The notes below the pieces were generated by a model. The model did no database searches. It worked only from the letters and a program-made list of their open reading frames with translations, and was not told the DNA's origin. Shown one piece after another: positions 46,601-55,600 of a stretch of DNA of 64,000 bases. Positions within the stretch are counted from its first letter, which is position 1. Every line of letters starts with the position of its first letter. The DNA is from Arcuatula senhousia. Taxonomy: Eukaryota > Mollusca > Bivalvia > Mytilida > Mytilidae. A program made the translations under genes and the position numbers. Location: NCBI GenBank assembly GCA_963971305.1, contig OZ020306.1, positions 42,181,512 to 42,245,511 on the forward strand, in the 5' to 3' direction.

Positions 46601-49600
46601 CTTTAACTTAAATTATTTTATTATTTGATAGATTTGCAGAGGCATTTAGTTCTACATATGGCCAAGGATCAGGACAAATTCTAATGGACGAACTAGCATG
46701 CACTGGCGGTGAAGATGACATTGGAGATTGTCAATTTGAAGGATGGGGACGATCAAATTGTGGGCATTTAGAAGATGTTGGCGTATCATGCGGTAAATAT
46801 TGTACCATGCTGACAGCATTTTCCTTACATGCTTATCTATTATACAATTATTTCTACATAACTTATATGTATACTTAAAAAATGGTAATCTTAAGGTAGT
46901 ACAGTGGTCTAACACTGAGCATCTTTACTGGGCATGTTTCCAAATTAAAGCAAAGGCAAATACATTGCTTTTAATTTAACTGTACGAAGATTGTTTCTAT
47001 GATAAATTAAGAAAGAAAAAATAAGTTTGAAACAAAACCTAACTGTTTTATTCATTTTATAACAATTCCCGTACTTTTTTCAAGGGAGATAATTTGTTTG
47101 AAATATGTAGGGAAAATTCAGTTTTTCCAATTTATTTTTAGAAATTGAACGATGACCCCATGATTTTTGTGTTTCCATGTGTTACATGTTGTCTGTTTTG
47201 TCCCGTTGTTGTTGGTGTTTACTGGGTTTGTCTCTGCCCTTTAGGACTTTTGACATTCGGATACCCCATTGGTACCTCTGCTTCTTTCATACCCTAATTT
47301 CAAAGAACTAATTAAAATTGATGTTTTGACAAGATATAGCAAAAATCTATCCCGTGAAATTTGAAAAAAAATATTTACCATTTCCCCCTATATAATCTTT
47401 ATAAAAATAGCCAAATAAGAACTGTTTTTGATCAATTCCCTACAAAAATAAAGCACGGTTACTTATTCTTTTTATTTTAAATTTCAAACATATGCACTTA
47501 GATACTTCTTCTGACAAAATTAAAGAAAATCCTACAGATTTTTTTACTATTGTACTACCTTAACTGTTTTGAAGGGTCATGATCTTTCCTTTTTCACTCT
47601 AAGAAATTTACCTGTACCTTGTCAAAAAGTCCGTATGTAGATGCTCTGCATTCCTATTCTAAAAATTTTCGTCAAATATTTTCATAATTCTTATGATATT
47701 AAATGGTAGGAATGGATAATATATACCCTAAAAGAACATGTTTTTAGGATTAAAACAAGCGAGATGAAGGAATATTTTTGTATCACAGGTGCCAAAATCC
47801 GACTTGTTGGTGGCAACAATGAGGCACAAGGAAGGGTAGAAATACACCATGATGGTCAATGGGGTACTATATGCGATCATTCCTTTGACGAGAGGGAAGG
47901 GAATGTTATTTGTCACATGCTTGGCTATGACGGATTGTAAGTTTAAATGACTGGTGAACAGACGCAAAACATAGCGTCCTTAAAACTTTCTGAACATGTT
48001 TTTATCAAACGAAACTTCCAACAGAAACACTTGAAAGAAAAGATATATACACATTTAAGAGAGCACAGCTACTCATTTGGCTGAAAGTATCTTTGTTTTT
48101 CATCACATTTTGCACTTAGAGAAAGATAGTATTAACAAGTATTGCATCTGGAATTTCCTGTTAAATCTTAACGTACTTTGTCACAATTAGGTGGTGTGCC
48201 CCTTTTCTAGTGTCAGTCTTTTCTCGTCCTTAGATGTAGTAACATCTTTTTAAAGCCCACGAAGAAGGACGTAATGATAGAAAATTTGGGCACTTTTTAT
48301 GTTTTGAGTTTTTCCTTTAATGTTTTACTCATGTTTGACCTATGATATTATTATCTATTTACATGTCTGCACCAAATGGGATTTTTAACATGTTTAAGGT
48401 GTCTCGGGGCTATTAGAATACTACTATAGATATTGTTCATTTTTTGCAGATTGATAGACCTTAATGTAGAGATAAAAAATATCAAATAAAAAAGAGAGAG
48501 TCACCGTTTATTTTAGAGCGCTATCAGCTTTCTAAAAGTAGCAAAGTTTAATATTTTTATATAGGATATATAGGGAAAAAAGCTGTAGCGGCACCTAAAT
48601 AAGAATTCCTACTATAGAATCAGCTCAAATTCTGAAGAAAAGTCCCTTTTCTAAAGCTCTTTGAAATTGCATGAAAAAATATAGGGTCACCGTTCATTTT
48701 CTCAAGATATTCATGAAAATTGGAAAATTCCCTGTTCATTCTATATAAATTATCTCCCTTTGATTTAGTACGGGAAATTCTAAAAATGATTAAAATGTCA
48801 TTATTTATATCCCAATTGCTTCTAAGTTGTTAAAATATATTTTAGTATAAAGTTTTTGTCTGCCAAGTCCAGTTAGTGTATCAATTTTATGCAAAATTCC
48901 AATATGTGCAAAAAGATGCTCAGTTTAAAAGCCTCGAGCCACCTTAATGTGTGGCCCCTTATTTACACTCCTTACTTATTTAGAAATAGCATGTTAAGAC
49001 CTAAGGTACTAGCAAATCGGAACTAAACAAAACGAATTAAATCAAACGATAACCAACAGGCAGCCTATCTTCAAAACAGCTTTTACAAATAAAATAAAAA
49101 AAACATATGTGACTATTACAGCTATCAAACCAAATAAACACAACAAAGGTGAAATGTTTTGTTTTTTGTTTTGTAACTTTCTTTTTTAGACTTGGCATAA
49201 ATCCGTCATCTTATTTTGGAAAGGGATCTGGACCAGTACTTATGGAAAATCTACAATGTATTGGCACAGAAACTGAAAGTTTTGGGGGCTGGGGAAAAGT
49301 CAGTTGTAATCATACCAACGACATTGGAGTTTCTTGTAGTAAGTACAGTTTGGTTTTGACATAACTTGTTCAAAAGTTCAGCTTAACTATCCAGGTACTG
49401 AACTTTGGTCAGGTCAAAATAGGTACGCGGCCTGTTTTCATGGCTAGGACTTTTTGAAGATGACCAGAGCAGACCTAGCCAGGTAAGGCCATCTTGAGCC
49501 ATACTTGTTCACAGGTCTTGTCAGCTTGAAGCGGATCGAGAGCAAGTTCTCTTGACTTTATATATTATGACGTCCTTTATGCTCCCCGTGTTTGTTTAAT

Positions 49601-52600
49601 ATGTTACAGGGAGTATTGGAATAAACTGGAATAAAGATTTCTTCTAGAATAAAATAAAATTTAAAATTATCAAAGGAAAAACTAGAATTCTAATTTTAAC
49701 TGGTTTTAACCCAGTGCAAATCACATGAATCAGAATTCCAATTTTCTTTAAGAGAAATTGAGATATCCTTATTTGTACTAGGAGGATTCCGGATCCTACT
49801 GAAATTTGAGAAGGATCTAGAATTACACTAGATTTTAAAGTCAGCCATTCTGGATAACAGTAACATATTTATTTTATTAAAATTGCCAACTTTATTTGGG
49901 AAAGGAAAATAAATACAATTTATACACAATATAAAAATACAATTTCTACCATACAATGTATATATAGAAACACTATTGCAATTCAAAATGTTAAAGTGCT
50001 AAAACTAGCAATTATTATTTACAATATTTTTAATTGTTAAGTGATATTTGTTACAACATTAATTGCAATTTTTTTCTATGGCATTTACATGAACATGGGA
50101 TATAAGCTTTAGGTGTGTTGCACTTACCATTACAATTGCACACTGCAACAGCCTAAAAGTCTTCATTAACGCAGCGATTTTTGGGGGAAAACCTGGATAT
50201 GTGAAATTTCCGACAATAATATGGAATCCATGGCATTTAAACTCGACAAGATCATCATTAGAAAGATATTTTTTTCAGAATAGCTGTATGCCATCTTTTT
50301 AGAAAATAAAATGTTAAGGTTTTGTAATGTTATAATGAAAATAAGAAGTGAAAACGTTCTTTAAAAAAAAATTGAAAATCAATAAGTAATAACTGTTTAC
50401 TTGTATTTTGTTATTTAAATAGATAAGTTTTATTCCTTTGGTTATTAAAAAATATGACAAAAAGCCTTAAGGATTATCGTATATTACTTTTTGAGATTTC
50501 TGTCAGATTTTCGAAATCCGATAATGTTTTGCCCAATAACCCCCTATTTTCATTTTATAATCGGGTTTATTGGATCATCATAAGAGTTAAAATACAACGT
50601 TAAGATTTCTTGTTATTTGTTTATATTTGTTTTTACACTAAAACAAGTCTAATGCTATGCCTATGAAAAAGTAAAAGAAAGCCATCTCGAAAATATAAGT
50701 TTTGCTTTGAAAAGAAAAGACAGTGCTCTATTAAAATTTCAATCTTTTATATTAATTTTAGTATAAAACTTTCAAGGATTAGTCACTAGGATCCAGAGTA
50801 CAAATAAGGATAGCTCACCTAGGAAAACTGTAATTCTGATTTGTAGCACGGTCCCCAGTGCCACAAAACGTTAAAAAAATACCAAAGTCTGAGAATATTC
50901 TCAACTCAATGTATTTACGATGGGTATTGAGAATATTCTCAGACTTAAGAATATTTTTTGTTTTATGGCGCCGGGGCCTGGATTTATTCCATGTTTGGTT
51001 TGACGCTCAGGTATGTTCTGTGTGATTCCGACAAGACTGACAAATGTTCTTGGAGCGTGTGATTGAACCAGTTTCTAAGAAAAATACATAAAACATTAAA
51101 AATCCTCTTCTTTTCCCTAAAACGAGATGCCAGTAGCTACACCTTCAGCATCATTTCAGCAACAGAAACCTATCTGTAGTTAGTTAAATTATACTGTTGT
51201 CCCACCTTGTCCATTCCAGTTTTACTGTAAACCAGCCTAAATTTTCTTGTCCACTCTGTACCATGCCGGTTTTGTCGTAGATTTTCGTCCTCGTGGTTTT
51301 GCATGCATGTTTTCTTTTGTAAGTGGAATATAACCACACGATTATAAACTAAAAAGGAGAACATTCACTAACAATATTTTCTATTGTTAAAGTTTAAAAT
51401 AAGCAAAACAAATATCCTGTTGATATATAGTTTTTATAGACAATTTTTAACAACTACTTAAATTGATAGAAAAATGATTTTTATATGCTTTCCATTTTGT
51501 AATAACAGTATACTTCGAACAAGTGAAAAAGTCTTCTTTATCGTGATTATTAGTAACAATAATTTAATGAACCATTTTTGATTTAGAATTGTCTGTGCGA
51601 TTAGTTGGTGGACAAAGTAATTCAGAAGGCAGAGTTGAGGTCAAATATGGTGAACAATGGGGAACTATATGCAGCTCTGATTTTGATGTTAATGATGCCC
51701 GCGTAATTTGCAGATCTGTGGGTTATGACATTTTGTACGTTATTGTAATTTTGTTTGCATATTGTACAATGATTTCAGTTAAAAAAAAATATGTTAAACA
51801 ATTTCTAAAACAACTTTAAGTGTGTATCGTAATTGCAAACAAGTATATATATCAATCTTTACGACAGTTCGACTGTTGTGTTATTCTTTTGGACTTTGTT
51901 GTATTATTTCTTTTAATAACTTTGCATCTTTTAAGATCTAGTCTGCCTCCTGATGGTTAAGTAAGAGTTTTCCCATTTTCTTTCTACTCTAGTATATCAA
52001 TTTTCACGTATATAGTGACACCCGTGCAAAAGGATTAAGTACCACTCTTTATAAGAACCATGCAAAAAGCGATTCATGGGTGGAAAGCCTACACCACTTT
52101 ATTATTGATATGTTACTCCTACTAGCATCCTGATTCGATATTTTGTACTCTTTTTCCAAACAAGCGTTGGTCCTGAGAGAAAAAAAATATATAGAATGCA
52201 TTGGCAAATTGTAAGAAAGGGAGATAACTCTTAAAACTGTCAATACTTTCAATAAAAACCATTGTAACAAAATGGCAAGATTTTTCCCAGGACCAGACAG
52301 TTATGAGCAAATTGTTATTTATTTCTTATTTTGTATACTTTGAACTATCTTTTGTCAAAAATAAACCACTGTAGCCTTTTTATCGATGAATCATTTTTCT
52401 TCAATTTTGCATGATTCTTATGTGGAGTACTACTTAAAAAGTTGACACATTCAGCTTTTCCTCAATACTAAAGTATAAAGGTTAATTATTTTTTAAAGAA
52501 AATGTATTAAAACACCATTAACCTCACATTAAAACAAAAATGATCACTTATCATTTTAAGATCTCCAGAAATCACAACAAAATTTGGAAAAGGAACAGGA

Positions 52601-55600
52601 AAGGTTTTGATGTCAGGTCTCGAATGTAACGGATCAGAAAGTGGAATAAGCCATTGTCCATTTAAGAACTGGGATGACACCAACTGTGGGCATAGCGCTG
52701 ATGTTGGAATCATTTGTGGTAATATATTGTTGGTATCATATTAATTTTGTGTTGGCTATATAAGAAACGCTCAGCTTAAGTTTTAGCTTCAACTCCTTGA
52801 CGTTTTAAATTGTGAAGATCATAAGAGTTATGTTATTTCATTTTCTTCATCCTGCATTTTTTACCCTGTTTGCTTAGTTTAGCTGATATTGTAGTTGGTT
52901 TTAATGTAACAAAAAATACGAGACGCCATTCAACTTACTTTAAATGTAATTGCTTTTTTGTGACTCTTTTAGAGTTAGTAGGTTAAACCCTTTTAAAATT
53001 TTGGTGTAGATTGTATTTCAAAAAAGGACAAAGATTATCTATCATATTGTACCCCCAAATGACACTTAAGGTTAGTGAGGACACCTGTCATGTGACCAAA
53101 AACAGCTAAAAATGCAAAAAAAAGTGCAAATGTCACAAATACCTTGAAAATTGTGTTAAATAGTTTCATTTAATAAAACCTAATCAAAATAAATTAATTC
53201 TAATTCAAATAGAACAACCATTCCTTCAAAAATAAAATTTTGAAATAAAACAAGGGAGATAATCCACTTGAAAAATGACCAAAAAATTACAAAGATTTGT
53301 ATTGTAGACAGAAAAGTAAGCTGGTGACCCCCAGTTTTTATTGTTTTATTTCAAAACATATTGTATTTCATTGATTTTTATCAAAAAAAAATAAAATTTA
53401 AATTCGTGGTTTTTTTCTGCGACAAGATTTTATGCTAATTTTTTTGCCTTTCCTATATAATCTATATTAATTTGGGAAAACTTTGAGCAAATATATTGGG
53501 AAAACAAGCCTGGAAAGGGGGTCCAATATTTTTACAGAAGATAAAGAATATACCTAATACTAATATATAAAAAAAATTGGACATTTTAAATTCGGCATTA
53601 TTTTGGGGGTCAGGTGTCCTCACTAACCTTAATAAGTTAGTCTGTAGTTAAAGGTTGCATGAGATTTGGATCCGCACGAAAAGGTGAGATATCAACCTGA
53701 AATTAATTGTTCTGAAAAAGAGAAAACATCAAGACCTTTAGAACAATGAATAATTATTAAACATGACAAAGTGATAAAAAATTAAAGAAAAAGAACCTAT
53801 CATTTTCGCATTTTTTTAAAAACATAATGAAATTCACACTATATGACGAATAAAGTGTAAAACCTATGAAGAAACTGTTAAGTTTTTTTTTTATTAAAAA
53901 AAAAAAAAAAAAACAGAATTTTTTTTCGAGAGAAATGCAGTGGCAAAAAAGAGGACAAACTAATTATAAATGTTAACACTGGTACCTGTCGCAATTTTAC
54001 CTTCATCAGGAAAGAATACTCGCGAGTATCGTGTTATCGTAAAATTGCTTTCTGTCTTAAAATTGTATTGATAATTTATATTCATTAGAAGAACAAAAAT
54101 GTTTATTTTCATAGTTATGTTTTGTAATAACATTATAACACTGTTTTACTTTAAAAACGTTATTTGAACACCAAACAGGTCATGTCCAATTTCGTTCAAC
54201 GTGTTGTAAATTCTGTTGCCGAATTAGAGTACACAGAGCATTACTGAAATGTGTTTAGGAAAGAGCATGTGAATAACGGTTTCCCAAAGTTGTTTATTTA
54301 TGTTTGACAACACTTATTCAACACGAAGTATTTTATATATATAATGTTGCAAAAATGACTTTTTATGCCGGTAATGGCAAGTTTAAGATGGTATATTTTA
54401 GTCTTGAGTCTTGAATAGACGAAACGCGCGTCAGGCGTAGCAAAATTTATTGTCTGGAACTTTGTTGTCATTTGTATTTCATATATGTGTATTTCCTTCA
54501 GTTTATAACACTTCATTTGGTAGTTGGATTCCTTCAATATATCCTCCGGAATTGGAGATTAAAGAAACCACTGAATCTAATTGCTTCACGTCTTTCTTGG
54601 ATTTGCACCTCGAATTTGACCCAGGTGGTCATCTCAGTACAAAAATTTACGATAAACGAGACGATTTTAATTTTCAAATTATTAATTTTCCTAATCTACA
54701 GAGCAATATACCCACTTCTCCTGTGTTTATATTTCTCAACTTATTCGGTATGCCAGAGCTTGCACACATTTCACAGATTTTTTGATCAGACACCGGTTTC
54801 TTCGTGACCGACTTTTGAAGCAGGGCTATAAGAAAATACGTCTCATACGATCACTAAAAAAAATTCTTTCTTCGTTATCAGCCACTAGTAGAAAAGTTCA
54901 AAATTGAGTTAAAATATATGATAGTTAATTGTTTTAATTAGTGTTTGACTGGTCTGCTGTACTGAGATGATCACCTCAATATCCCTATTGTGTCTCACAA
55001 CTATGTTGTGGTCTATGGTCATTACCGGATCCTAAGATCGCAATGGAAGAGGGAGGTTTGGGGCCATAAAACCTGGTTTAACCCACCATTTCGTTTGAAA
55101 TGCCTGTACCAAGTCGGGACCATTGCAATCCACCAGTTCTCCGGTATGACTGATTCGTTTTTGTCATTTTCTCTGGACTATGAGATTGATCATTCAAGTT
55201 CGGTAGTTTTGTTATTACCTTTATTTGAAAAAAAAATAACATATTGATAAGTTCTTTGTCTTTAAATAAGAATAATTCATATCTATTTACTGCCACATAT
55301 ACGCTTTATTTTAAAATTATTTTATTTGCATTAGATGTTGTGCATACTATTATTTGTAGATATAGATAGAAAATTATGCCGTTAAAAAAGTACTGATGAA
55401 CCTTAAATTAATTTACTAGTACTTCATTGTTTTGTAGGATGATTTTTGTCATCCAAATAACATTTAATTCATACATGATTTTGTAGCTACTCAAGTCAAA
55501 CTAACTAACGGAAGTAGCAGCAGCGAAGGTCGGGTAGAAATAAAACACAACGGTGTTTATAGTGGAGCCTGTTCTTCTAACTTTGAGATAAATGAGGCCC

